Of a DNA stretch of 64,000 nucleotides, positions 10,093 through 21,194 are shown piece after piece. The notes beneath the pieces are model-generated. The model was not told where the DNA came from. It searched no databases and was given only the letters and a program-made list of their open reading frames with translations. The position numbers and the translations under genes were made by a program. How positions within the stretch are numbered: position 1 is the first letter of the stretch; each line of letters starts with the position of its first letter. This DNA is from Endocalyx cinctus (lineage: Eukaryota; Ascomycota; Sordariomycetes; Amphisphaeriales; Apiosporaceae): contig BCKC01000001.1 in assembly GCA_001600455.1 (NCBI GenBank), forward strand, positions 3,312,441-3,376,440. The letters run 5' to 3'.

Positions 10093-12996
10093 ATGTCTGA
10101 AGAGCACCTATCTCCGTCGACCGGGCTCCATGGCACCATCCGACAAAGACCCCTACGCTCGAAATCCCGGTCACCTTCTCGTCACCACCGTCTCGGTGAT
10201 GACCTTCTTTCAAGACTTGCCCCGGCTTCCGCGGTCGAAGCTCTGCGATCTCCAACGGGTCCTCTGAAAACCTGCGTCGACAATGCCCCAACCTCTGAAC
10301 AGTCGTTTGCGCTGCGAGCTGCCATCGCTTCCAAACGGATATACGACTGGTTAGACGAGCTATCAGATTGGCCTTGGCCCGAGGGCGATACCTCGGCCGG
10401 CTTTGAGATGCCTCCTGCTAAGAGAAGGAGGTTGGCCGGTTTCAAGACGTCAAAAGACAATTTCAATGACCCAGAATCTGACGGTACCTTCTTGGGATGT
10501 TTACCAGCTACGGATGTTGCCCAATACGAACAGAGAGTCGATCAGATCTACCAACATATGGAAGAATTAAACTTGGAAGAGATCAAGACTCATGTCATGA
10601 ACAATCACATTCTTCCACTTTCCCGCCCCGGGACCCCCTTCTCCGACAGTGGTCGGTCTGTCGGAGGAACGACGTTTGCTAAAATGGAGGATATGACTGC
10701 CGTTATCACCGCCATAACGATACAAGCCTTACCGAAACTTTCCAAGCTATCTAAACTTCTCCGGATATGGAATGTTCGGTTGCTTGTCCTTCGCAAAATA
10801 CCGCCTTTGCTTGCTATGTTTGCCGATACCGAAGTCGCTTTGAAGTCTGGATGGGACGTCATTCGCTCTCCCCCTAAAAGCTCAAGTGAAGATGGCGCCT
10901 TAGGGGATACGGTAACGCCCATTGCTAAAAAAGATTTCGATATAATAAACGATGTGATACAGAAAAAAATAGTCCAAACGGGACGCGATTTAGACTTTAT
11001 GCTAGACTCCCTGGAAGGCACCGTTGACACCTTACCGAAGGATTGGCTAGATCGTATGGAAACGATCGAGCGAGACTACGCTAACTGGGCAACGATCGCG
11101 GCACGCTTAATCCAAGGCAGTGAATGGTTTGAGGCTTCAAAACTGGCTAGGCGACCTACCATTGAATCCAACAGCCCGGGGCCTCAGATCCACGTCGAAG
11201 CACCCAGTCCTACCAAAAATCGTTCGGGACCGCCCGTGAGCGACAAACCTACCGCGGTGGGCACTCCGTTTGACCAGTCTTCAGTGGAAAGTGGCGACTC
11301 TGGTAGCGAAGATACCGTACCACACCCGAGGTCGGACGATACTTCTAAACCGGATGAGATCAGAATACTAGTGGATGTTTCCCCTCAGCAAAGTCCGGGA
11401 TCATCACCTCCAGTTCTCGATTCCATCCAAACTGAGAGGAACTATTTCGACGGGTCTCAAGATATCAATTCACCTGATGAAGAGACCAGCCCAGTTCTTT
11501 TCGAGGTAGACAACAACATAATTCGAACTTCTCCTCCAGAGTCGACGAAATACGGCATGTTACGTCTAAGGGCTTCTTTCGAGGAAGACTTCGAGCCGTC
11601 TGTTCTCGAATCGGTGAACGAGGAAGACGAAGAGCCCGAATTACCACCGTCACGTTTCCAATCCCGTGAAGACATTCGTCGTCTTTCGACAGCGTCTACC
11701 GTTCTACACGAGCCCTCGAGCAATTCTCCCACCGGATCGGAGAAATTGCATCAGAGAGAGGAGTCTGTTGACCCAGAACTGCCGCGATTACCAGACCCAG
11801 ACGAGCCATTCTCGAGCGACGCCATTAGTCCACCAAGTTCACCCCCTCTAAGATACAACGCTCGATCTAACCCATCTTTCACCGACCTACCCAGCTCGAG
11901 ACCTTCACCTGGAGCCAACATTTCACAGCAAAGGGAGCTCCTGGAGCCCGCAGAAATATTGGAAACCGATACTTCATTCGAGTGGGATAGTCAAATACGC
12001 AGCTCGGGTCGCAGGGGTACGATGAGCACTATGAGCATGATGAGCGAAGACGACTATGTGCAGAGGCAAATTGGAGAAATCATAGGCACCCTTCCGGCTA
12101 ACAAGTTCCGACTTAAGAAGTCAGGCATCAACCTAAACCCGCCGGATCTTCAGCTCCCCGGGAGACCTAAGCCGCTCAATAACGCCCGCCGTAGCACATC
12201 AAGCCTTTCTTTACGTGCGAACACACCTTCCTTCTCACGTAGCGGTACGCCATCATTCATGTTAGCGCCTGTCCGGGACTCCCGCCCACGGTCGAAAAGC
12301 AGTCAAGGAATTCGGATGTACCATCTCTCCCAATCGACGGGGGAGCCTCCCATCAAACTCTTCATCCGCTGCGTTGGCGAAAACAACGAGAGAGTTATGG
12401 TCCGCGTCGGTGGCGGATGGGCCGACTTGGGTGAATACCTGAGGGACTACGCCGCGCATCATAGTTCAAAATCAAGGGGTGAGGGCAAGGTGGAGATCAC
12501 GGACGCCCCGTCTGTGGCCGCTAGTCGCACGGGATCGAGCCCTTTGAGCCGACCGGCGTCGGCCATGGATGCTCCAACGACACCCCTCGTCGTCCGTAAA
12601 ACTAGAAGGAGTATGGGAGAAGAAGGGTCGACTAGGTTCTACGCTAACACACCGGCTACCTTAAGCCGAAGCGACTTGGTGACGCCCCCGTCAAACTTGT
12701 CGGGTCGATCGCGCTCGCGGTCGGCGACTCCGTCCAACGTTGACTGGGACGACGAGGACTCGGCGCTCGGACTCGCGGGGCCGAACGCGTCGAAGCGTGC
12801 GGACCTCAGCGACGAGAGTCTCGCTTGGGTGCAGAATGTCCGGGAAAAGGTTCGCATAGCTAGTGGTGAGCGGGTCCACCAGAATTCTGCGGATGCACAA
12901 TCGCAGCAAAAACCCCAGCAACCCAAGGTCGATCCTAAGAAATTCGGCGAGATGGGCAAGGTCGGGGGAACCAAACGATTGTTCAGGAAGCATTAG
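10093..12996 (+). CDS. kar9: KAR9-like cortical / microtubule-associated protein with GAR domain
   Basis: Single-exon gene of 967 residues. The N-terminal part contains IYDWLDELSDWPWP (residues 83-96), the start of the helical region typical of fungal KAR9 (PF08580), which links microtubule plus ends to myosin-driven transport in spindle and nuclear positioning. Residues about 100-370 are mostly helical. A long acidic Ser/Pro-rich disordered part follows to about 740. A GAS2/GAR-like module lies at about 743-790, with VRVGGGWADLGEYL as its hallmark. The tail is basic and Ser/Arg-rich, ending near KRLFRKH, which fits microtubule or EB1 binding. The start is the first ATG after two A runs. The KAR9 assignment rests on motif recognition; the GAR module is the firmer part. 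Confidence 0.8.
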   Translation: MSEEHLSPSTGLHGTIRQRPLRSKSRSPSRHHRLGDDLLSRLAPASAVEALRSPTGPLKTCVDNAPTSEQSFALRAAIASKRIYDWLDELSDWPWPEGDTSAGFEMPPAKRRRLAGFKTSKDNFNDPESDGTFLGCLPATDVAQYEQRVDQIYQHMEELNLEEIKTHVMNNHILPLSRPGTPFSDSGRSVGGTTFAKMEDMTAVITAITIQALPKLSKLSKLLRIWNVRLLVLRKIPPLLAMFADTEVALKSGWDVIRSPPKSSSEDGALGDTVTPIAKKDFDIINDVIQKKIVQTGRDLDFMLDSLEGTVDTLPKDWLDRMETIERDYANWATIAARLIQGSEWFEASKLARRPTIESNSPGPQIHVEAPSPTKNRSGPPVSDKPTAVGTPFDQSSVESGDSGSEDTVPHPRSDDTSKPDEIRILVDVSPQQSPGSSPPVLDSIQTERNYFDGSQDINSPDEETSPVLFEVDNNIIRTSPPESTKYGMLRLRASFEEDFEPSVLESVNEEDEEPELPPSRFQSREDIRRLSTASTVLHEPSSNSPTGSEKLHQREESVDPELPRLPDPDEPFSSDAISPPSSPPLRYNARSNPSFTDLPSSRPSPGANISQQRELLEPAEILETDTSFEWDSQIRSSGRRGTMSTMSMMSEDDYVQRQIGEIIGTLPANKFRLKKSGINLNPPDLQLPGRPKPLNNARRSTSSLSLRANTPSFSRSGTPSFMLAPVRDSRPRSKSSQGIRMYHLSQSTGEPPIKLFIRCVGENNERVMVRVGGGWADLGEYLRDYAAHHSSKSRGEGKVEITDAPSVAASRTGSSPLSRPASAMDAPTTPLVVRKTRRSMGEEGSTRFYANTPATLSRSDLVTPPSNLSGRSRSRSATPSNVDWDDEDSALGLAGPNASKRADLSDESLAWVQNVREKVRIASGERVHQNSADAQSQQKPQQPKVDPKKFGEMGKVGGTKRLFRKH

Positions 12997-13859
12997 GCGT
13001 ATCTTTATGATTAGTCGTTGATACCAGCATTATGCGCCGCATCACTCATTCATTCACTCATTCATACATACGTTGGTCGGTTGGACTTGGGGCCTGGAAA
13101 CTACATTTATGATAGGGGAAAATATGTAGAAGATTAAAAAAAAAAATCCGAACTCAGGAGAGGAGAAAGAGTTTGCATTTTTCTTTTTAAGGCCGGTGTT
13201 AGAAGGGTCATCAAATGGGAGGCGTTCCTCAGAAACCGTCGATATGTTTCCCTTTTTCTTTTTCTTTTTTTTGTTGAGAAATTCCTTTGTAGTACGGAGA
13301 GTTAGCTTCTCAGAAAGCATGATACCAGCAAATGACTGTCGGAGAGATTGCGTTTGTCACTTTATTTATGAATACCCGAAATTTCATGTCTATTTCACAA
13401 AGAAAGGGATTCGATTTCTAGTCTTGCTTGAATAATTGAATGATGAAGTTCAAGATTATAAGAACTCGTAAAGTAAATATATAACCTAAGCTAGGTTACC
13501 CCCCTCCCCACAAGGAGAGTTATAGTAGCTCTATGTATAGCGGTAAGTTATATGATATCCAAACATCTTTTACGTTTGCCCCGTCGGCAAGTTTCACAAT
13601 GACAATTACTATGCATAGCTGGTATACAAGGAGCGGCCTGTACTTGAATTCCTATGCAGTATGCATATTTTATATTTTATGGGGAGAAACAAGTATTGAG
13701 TGACCAAGAGGAAGCGATGTTCCTTGGTCCGAGGGGGAGGGGCTGAGGGGGGTTACGTCTCCTTTTGATTCTAAGCTGAAAAGTGATATTATCATGTTAT
13801 ACTATGTACTCAACGGACGTACGAAAATGAGCTGTTCACTCGGGTGATTCACATATGAC

Positions 13860-13885
13860 TTTTTTTTTTTTTTTTTTTTTTTTTT
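13860..13885. repeat. 26-bp poly(T) run
   Basis: Uninterrupted homopolymer of about 26 T in non-coding DNA. It might be a retroposed poly(A) tail on the minus strand, but I see no flanking coding sequence or target-site duplication, so simple slippage is more likely. Confidence 0.85.
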
Positions 13886-15413
13886 GGTTTATAATATGTT
13901 AGTGAGTCTTACATGCATATCAAATTTTTTCGTAGATATTGTATACAATACATCGTATTTCATTTGCGTGCGTACGTATATGTGCTTATGTACGTATACG
14001 TGTATACGGATATACATAGTATTATTAGTGAAATTAAGCTTAAGATCCACGTTACCCGCTTCAGCTCCATCTGATGTCAAACTAAACCTGATAACTGTTC
14101 AGGATTACCTCGACTTGTTTTTCTTGATAAGACTAGAGAGAAAGTAAGGCTTGCATAGCTTACAGAAGGGGAGTCTTCTCTAATCAACTTGGAATTAGAG
14201 GCCAAAGTGGAGCAGTGATAAAGAATCTGTATAAATTTAAAGCATAGTTCCAATGAATTAGGATAATTGTGTTCGACTGGATAGAAAACACCTAAAAGAC
14301 TCAGATACTGCGTAAGTAAGGAGGTTCCAAGCTGCGTATGCATATTGAGGGGTGATAAAATGTTTTATGTATGATACCTAACTACGAATCGAATCTGTAT
14401 GAAAAGGAGGGAAGCATATAAAAAACAAAAATCCTTTTTTTTTTTCGAGAATACGGTAGGGTGGTGCTCGGTCAGAGTAGTAGTTAAATGTAATGTAACC
14501 CTTCGAACGCTGCAATCCGGAATCCGCAAAAGTCCGGCGTACCATTGGATTTTTTCTTGTCTTGTCCTTCGTGGAGCAAAAAAAAAGAATATCAATATTT
14601 TTCTGTCTTTCTTTGTTTGTTTGTCTTACCAAGAAAAAAAAAATCAAAATCAAAATCTATATCAAGTACATCTTCTTTTGAACACCCCTCATTGCCCCGC
14701 CCCTGACGGACGACGATCCAAGGTAGTATTCAAAAGAAAGAAAATAAAACCACCTTCCTAAAAGCTATATCTTGTCACGGCTCGGCTTGTTAAACTTGCC
14801 TCTCTTTGATTTTTATTTCGGTGATCCTACAAACGGCATGGGGTGCCACTTGCATCATACCCTACGAAACTAACGCCCTATATCCGGGCTTCCGCTATGC
14901 GTAAAATATTATATGATACATCGTCTAACTCTTGAAACTATGTATAACTTGATCGTTTGACGGTACTACACAGCCCAGTGCTTAGCCTTCCCAAGGGAGG
15001 GATGAAAGAAGTATTATCTGAAATACCCTTTAAATCGGAGCATTATGATCTCCATAGTTATGAGAAGGCCCCCCCTTTTCCCACCGACTAGTACCTAGTA
15101 AAATGGGGAGGGGAGATGGTCATAAATCCGTCCAGGGTGGATCCCAAGAGTTCTTTTTTTCAATCGAATTCGACAGAATTCAGACGGACTGATAGTGTGT
15201 ATATATGAACAGTCAACAAGCTTGTCATTTCATTCTTCTTCTTTTTCACTTCTTCTTTGGTCTTTTCAAGTCGACCGATGTCAAGAAACTACACTTAACA
15301 CATTACCATCGCCCTCCTCCCTATCCTCCCAGAGAGCGCAACCTAGTCACGTTTTGCTCTCAGATCGTGCACGTTCCGTAAGTACTATGCATCATGCAAG
15401 CTACCCACTTGAT

Positions 15414-15422
15414 CCTATAAAA
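15414..15422 (+). promoter_or_regulatory. TATA-like element upstream of the FAD oxidoreductase
   Basis: CTATAAAAG matches the TATA consensus well and stands about 400 bases before the ATG at 15822. If used, the transcript would have a leader of roughly 350 bases, which is long but not unusual in filamentous fungi. No other evidence supports it. Confidence 0.3.
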
Positions 15423-15821
15423 GGCAGTGTAGTATTCACGGCCAGTAGTGTAGAGTAATAGTAGAAGGGGAGGGGTGAGCTTGATAATCAGCAAAATTTA
15501 CCGTGGTTGGTTGGTTCACTTGGGGGCGAGCTGGAACACTTACCCCATCTCACTGTAGAGTAGTCAATACCTGTTACATATACGCAGTAAATCCGTGCAT
15601 TTAAAAAGAATCTCACTTGCAGCCTTTCGATTTTGTTTTCTTCCTTTCTTCTTCCTCTCTCTTTGTTTGTTATCAAAAAAAAAGAATCGCTAACATCGTG
15701 ATCCGTATATTTTGAACAACGGCCAGAATATACGAATTTTAATTTTTTTTGAAAAAAATAGCACTTCATTCGGAAAAAAAAAAAAAAACATTAAAAAAAG
15801 ACGCATCATATAAATAAAATC

Positions 15822-17384
15822 ATGGCGCAAGCAGCAATCTCCTCCCTCAAGGAGCAGGTCCCCGACGTCAAAGTCGTCGCGCCCGAGAGCCCCGAGTTCG
15901 AGGGGCTGTCGGCCTGCTACGTGAAGCGGTCGGCGCGCGCGGCGGGGATCGCGCGGCCCAAGTCGGCCGAGGAGGTCCAGGCGCTCGTCAAGCACTGCGT
16001 CGCCCACGGCGTCGACTTCGTCGTCCGCGGCGGCGGTCACGACTGCGCCGGCCGGTCCCAGATCGACGGCGCCCTTTGGATCGACATGCGGGATATCAAC
16101 CACGTCGTCGTCGCCGAAGACAAGACCACCGCCAAGGTCGGCGGCGGTACCCTCTTCCGAGGCTTGACCAAGGCTTTGTGCGAGCAGGGCTTGGTGACGC
16201 CGATGTAAGTGTGACCCAACAAAACGTAAAATTGAAGAAGAAAAAAAAAAAGACCTACCGCTGCACAAAGAGAGAGGAAGAGAATGCTGATTGCTAACTC
16301 ACTTGTGAAAATTAAATCATATAGAGGAACTATCGCTTCCGTCGGTTACGTAGGTTGGGCCACTCTTGGTGGCTACGGCCCGCTTTCCAGCATGTACGGC
16401 CTCGGCTGCGATCAGATCGTCGGCGCGAAGCTAGTCAACGCAAAGGGTGAAATCGTCGAGGCCAGCGACGAGTTATTAAAGGGCATAAGGGGCGGTGGCG
16501 GCATTTTCGGCGCCATCGTCGAATTGACAATCAAGGTGTACCCTCTCAAGGAGGTGAGTTCAAAGAAGAAAAAAAATTACGAACACGCCTTTGTTACCAT
16601 GCGAGAAACTTCAAATTCTGACATAACTTCTTTTTCCTAGATCCTGGTCAACACCATTCTTTATGAGTCGAGCGACCTGAAGAAAACTTTCAAGACGTAC
16701 TCGGAGAACTACGCGAAGCTGGAGGCGGAGGGCGACGGGATACCCAAGGCCCTCCAGATCCAGCTTTTCGGGCTCGAGTTCCCGGGCGTGGGCAAGGTCT
16801 TCGCCGTCATCTCGGTCTGGTCGAGCCCGGACCAGGAGGAAGGGGCGAAATGGGCCGAGAAGCTGGCGGGGCTGACGCCGTCGCTGATGAACATACCGAA
16901 GAAGACGACGCTGGCCGAGTTCTGCGAGGACAACGAGAAGCTCATCGTGTACGGGTCGTACGGGCGGACGCACACGGCGAGCTTCCGGAAGCTCACGCCG
17001 GGCCTGGCCGAGGTCCTGGGCGAGTACACCGAGAAGCTGCCGGGCGGCGGCATCGCGCACTCGGTCCACTCGCTGCGCGCGCCCCGGGCCAGCGAGGAAT
17101 CCGTCTTCGGCCAGCGGTTCGATCACCAGATGCTCGAGCTCGTGTGCACGACCCCGGACGCGACGCTCGAGAAGGCCGGCAACGACTGGGCCGTGAGCAT
17201 GAAGAAGGACCTCAAGGCCAAGGAGGCCGGCAACATCCTCGAGACCTCGTACGTCTCCCTCATCGACGACTCCGAGTCCGACTGGCCTACCCTTTACGGG
17301 AAGCACTACGATACCCTGGTGGCGCTGAAGAAGAAATATGACCCGGATAACGTGTTCAAGCACGCCGTCCCGAAGCTGTTTTGA
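15822..17384 (+). CDS. FAD-linked oxidoreductase (PCMH/FAD_binding_4 plus BBE-like C-terminus)
   Basis: Exons 15822-16204, 16325-16553 and 16641-17384 give 451 residues. The PCMH fold carries VVRGGGHDCAG (His73 is the expected covalent flavin attachment site), followed by GGGTLFRGL and VGWATLGGYGPLS. The C-terminus has YDPDNVF, the usual ending of berberine-bridge/6-hydroxynicotine-oxidase-like enzymes. The second, cysteinyl flavin link of bicovalent members (C-x-x-V-G) is absent: Ile131 stands in that place, so attachment is probably through histidine only. No signal peptide is visible, so the enzyme is probably cytosolic, unlike secreted oligosaccharide oxidases. The substrate cannot be read from sequence. 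The coding sequence is strikingly GC-rich against A/T-rich flanks. A 15-A run (15774-15788) lies about 33 bases before the ATG. The next gene is convergent. Confidence 0.88.
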
Positions 17385-18191
17385 GCTTGGAAAAAAAAAT
17401 AATGAGAAAAAAAGAATAAAAATGTTAAAAAAAAAAAAAAAATATTGAGATAATGATGACTATGACGATGATGGGGACAAAGATGGCAAGTCTTGATCAA
17501 GTAGTTGGTCGGTATGTTTTTTGTATATGAGCCTTAAAGCCTATCTAAAAGGAAGAGAAAATATATATCATTGTGCATCGTAACGAGGAGAAATTGTAAA
17601 ATGTTCAAATGTGTAGAAGACGTTAAGTTAAGTTGGTAATGCTTCGGCTAAGCTAACAATTTAGAAAAAAACCGTCGTGTCCGCATTCTGGTGGTGTCAC
17701 GTCGTATGTAACATTAAACCTTAATTTTTCTTTCCGTATTTAACGGATTATATAGTCCAACCACATACGTATGATTCGATTCTATGGTGTTTGTTATATT
17801 GGTTCTATCATGAGATTCGTGTTCCGTGTTTGTCTGTTAATCGGTCGACAATTAGTCCGTGAGTCACCGTTACTCCGGCGTTCAGAATATGTATGCACTT
17901 GAATATTATTATCGGAGACATGCCACCGTTGCTCATCCCATACGAGTATATTCTTCACTCTCTGGATCATATCCATATTGTCCAGGACTTACCATCCTCC
18001 GTGTTGACTCGCCTAACTTTCTTAATATTTAATGAACTGACATACAGGGTCAAGCCAAATAATCAGCCAAATCAACTGATATATTACAACGCACATAATT
18101 TCCTGTCTTTTTTCCAAGATGAATCTACTCAGTCTCCCTCTCCCTCTCAAAAAAAAAAAAAAAAAAAAAGGTAGTTTCCCCGGTCAGATCT
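17385..18191. other. Convergent intergenic spacer
   Basis: About 800 bases between the 3' ends of the oxidoreductase (+) and the GH28 gene (-). It holds A runs near 17427-17442 and 18150-18169 and no supported open frame. It presumably contains both 3' ends; no consensus polyadenylation signal could be assigned with confidence. Confidence 0.6.
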
Positions 18192-19629
18192 TCAACGGTT
18201 CCCATCCAACTGCTGCGGCCAATTCGCAGGACAAGTCCCCGTGCAAGGGATCCCGCTCTCCGCCTCGTCCGCGATGTTAGAGCAGAGGTACTTGACAGGA
18301 GTAGTACCGTCGAGGGCCTTGATATCGACGTTCTCGAACGAGAAGCCGGTGCAAGGGTAGCTGGCGGGGCAGTGGATCGCGCTGGCGATGTTGTAGCGGC
18401 TCGTGCCCGTGACGTTGATCCAGCGAACGTCGGAGATAGGGATCCGGGAGGAGTCGCAGCCTTGGCCCGAGTAGATGCACGGGGTCACGTAGATCGGCTG
18501 GTTCACGTTCTCGGCCCGGATGTTGGAGAAGGTGACGTTCTTGACGTGGCCCGTCCCGCTGTAGGTCTTGATCCAGGCCGCGTTCGAGCTGTGCGTGCAG
18601 GTGATGTTGTTGAACAGCACGTTCGACACGTAGTCCGGCGTCGTCGCCGGGTTCCCCATCGACCCAATCGTCGCGCAGCCGGACTCGTAGCAGTGCACGT
18701 TCTCCACGTGGATGTTGGTGCTGTTTCCTTTCATGCTGATGCAGTCCTGTATCGAGAAAAGGGTGGTCAGGTTTGGTATGCTATCCACAGACAGAAGCCA
18801 GGGGAAAAAAAAACAATGATCACTTACATCGCCGCACGTCACGGTCCAGTTAGCGATATAGACATTATTCGTGTTCCACGTGTCGGTACCGTCCGTGTTG
18901 ACCGTGTTCCATTGCGAGTTACTAGTCGAGTTCATGTCCAAGTTTGTCATCGTAATGTTTTCGCTATATGCCACGAAGGTATCTATAATCATTATCGACA
19001 GGATTTAGTCAACATCACTATTTTACCCCCTTTTCCTGAAAAAAAAAAAAAAAAAACAAAGAAAAGAATAAAGGAAAAAAAAGGCGGTCGCCGAACTTAC
19101 GCCAAAACTGGCTCTGCCTCCAGGTAATCCCATCGATGAGCACGTTCTTAGCATACCACAGCGTCAGGCTAATCGGGCGACCGTTCTGGTTGCTCTGGTT
19201 CTGGTTCTGATCGTACCAGATCTGGCCGTTCCCGTCGAACAGGGCCTTGCCGAACCCGCGGATGCGGATATCCTCGCCGCCGACCTTCCAGGCGGTGCTG
19301 CGGCCGGCGTAGGTGACGGGCAGGCTGTTCCTCAGCCAGTAGGCGACGTCGGTCGACCACTCGAGCGTGCCGTGAATCTCGACGTCGACGTTGGACAAGG
19401 AGGTCGTCTCCATCACCCGCCCGATGTGGAAGTGCCCTTCGGTCAGGACGACGGTCCCGTCGACCCCGCACGTCGCGAACGCTTCGAGGATCTGCGGCGC
19501 GTCGTCCGGTACCGCGCCGTTCGCGCCCGCTTCTAGCGGCGTTACCGTGCAGGTCGTGCCCGTCACGTTGAGGGCGGCGCGCGCCGAGGAAGCCGCAAGG
19601 ACGGCGAGTAGGGGGTTTGGTAATTTCAT
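18192..19629 (-). CDS. Secreted glycoside hydrolase family 28, probably rhamnogalacturonan-active
   Basis: Exons 19101-19629, 18828-18982 and 18192-18746 (read right to left) give 412 residues. The first about 19 residues (MKLPNPLLAVLAASSARAAL) form a signal peptide, so the enzyme is secreted. The right-handed beta-helix family GH28 is shown by NTDGTDTW (205-212, catalytic Asp207) and GDDCISM (catalytic Asp228/229, split by the second intron between the two Asp codons). The GHG motif of classical polygalacturonases is replaced by GCA (251-253, in SGCATIGSMG), and R-I-K by W-I-K. Loss of the GHG histidine, with Gly-Cys-Ala at that place, is what I recall for rhamnogalacturonan hydrolases and the RgxA-C exo-rhamnogalacturonase group. 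An RgxB-like alpha-L-rhamnosidase or exo-rhamnogalacturonase is therefore my best guess. Several N-x-S/T sequons fit glycosylation. A 10-A run sits one base before the ATG. Confidence 0.88.
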
Positions 19630-21194
19630 GTTTTTTTTTTCTTCTAATTATTTTATTCTTTTAAGGTTCTTGTCCTCCTAATCAACCAGCCCGTATCAAT
19701 GCGCAGGCGTGTCACAGAAGAGACAAACTTATTACTCTACGGGTTGTTCTTACCACCGTTATCCTGACGAGTAAGATAGAGCGTCAACTAGTCGTCAACA
19801 GAAAAATAGGAGGATACGGGGGAGAGGGAGAGAGAGAGAGAGCCAAGGGATCAAATAAAGCTAAAAAAGAATTCTTGGCTGGGAGTGCGAATCCAAGACG
19901 GCGAACGTTCTAGACGTCAACCAGCATCTAAATATATTACGGCCCTACATGAATCCAAAGAGCAAGCTTTCCCTCCCCACCCTCGAAAAAAAAAAGAAGC
20001 GAGCCGTTCTTCCGCCCGCCGGGAGACTCCAATCCAGGTCGACGGATAGATAAAGGTCCCATGCGATGGAGCATATTTCCTTCATATTAACTAATACCTG
20101 GACATCACCTCTTCTCGCAACCGCTCGAGAGGGAAAGAGGGGGAAAAAGTAGAATTGGGTGAGAGGGGTGTTACAGCACTAGTAGTGAGAAGATAAAAAA
20201 ACATTATTAATGTGGTAAAATATCATACTCGGAATCAATATTTGCAAACAGCTCATTATAATTTCAGGATGATTACAAACAACGAGAAGAGTTAATCCAG
20301 GACCTGGACATGGGGGCGTAAACCCCCCTCATCCGTTAGACACTTACTCGGCTAATTTGTAAATTAAATAAAGCCTCTCTCTCTTTTTAAGCGGATATTT
20401 ATTTATCTAATGCAGGACGGTATTATAGGAGGAGGGGGTAAAAAAAAAAAAGTTGGGGAAATCTGATGTCAAGGGTTTTCTATCAATCTCGGAGTGTTAT
20501 ACGATGTGGACATTACTACTACCGCTTAACCAATCCTGGTAGAGACACCTGCATGAAGGTATTTAGGAAGTATTTTGTCATTGGTCGGTACAGGCTTTGA
20601 CTGAACGAGAAAGGAAAGCTTCCCAGAGGAGACAGCCAAGGCTACTAGGGTGCCTTATTGGTAGATCTAAAGGACGGGGGAAACCCTCTTAAGAGATCTT
20701 ATCTAGGTTAGGAGGACTAAACTCTACATATTCACAGTGAATCACTCTCCACACTTGATCAATAGGGACGAAAACGTTTTGAAATCAGATAAGGTTTCAC
20801 GCCGGAGCGTGCCTGTAATAGTCTATTTTCCATCATCTATAATGCGTACGTCTAGAATACTATAAAAGCAAGATTGTTGGAATGCAACGTAAGGCTTGCG
20901 AAAGCTAACTCATCCCCACACCCCGCGTGTTCCACCGACGACCCAAGCGTGCGGCGGAATCGTTTGGATGGAGATTAGAATATTATAAAAAACCCCGGGG
21001 GATATCAATGTTGGATGGGAACTCTTTTTTTTTTTTTTGGAGCACCTAGAAGAGAATAAAAAGTGGCCGATCGTATAATTGAATAGTAAGAAAAAAATCC
21101 TTCAAAAACCGTATCCCCAAATGAACGCCGACTCAATGAATGTGTGTTGTGTGTATCGTAAGGGTATAAATATCATGTTCCGGAGCTCGTCTTT
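19630..21194. other. Intergenic region upstream of the GH28 gene
   Basis: No gene supported. It must contain the GH28 promoter (left part, read on the minus strand) and the 3' end of the malic enzyme gene (right part). It includes A/G-rich stretches, AG dinucleotide repeats near 19822-19842 and short homopolymers. Confidence 0.55.
19975..19980 (-). promoter_or_regulatory. Candidate CreA/CRE1 carbon-repression site
   Basis: CCCCAC on the + strand is GTGGGG on the coding strand of the GH28 gene, matching SYGGRG. It lies about 350 bases before the start codon. Pectin-degrading enzymes are commonly repressed by glucose through CreA, so the location makes sense, but a six-base degenerate site occurs often by chance. 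Confidence 0.25.

Larger units (their letters stand above)
12997..15821. other. Intergenic region, no gene seen
   Basis: Spacer of about 2.8 kb with no supported gene. It holds a 26-T run (about 13860-13885), stretches alternating TATA, GTAC and CGTA around 13970-14015, and many short homopolymers. A TATA-like box lies near 15414. Confidence 0.6.

Noticed and set aside
18372..19127. 251-codon open frame antisense to the GH28 gene
   Set aside because: Shadow frame in GC-rich coding sequence; Arg/Val/Asp-rich and crossing two real introns.
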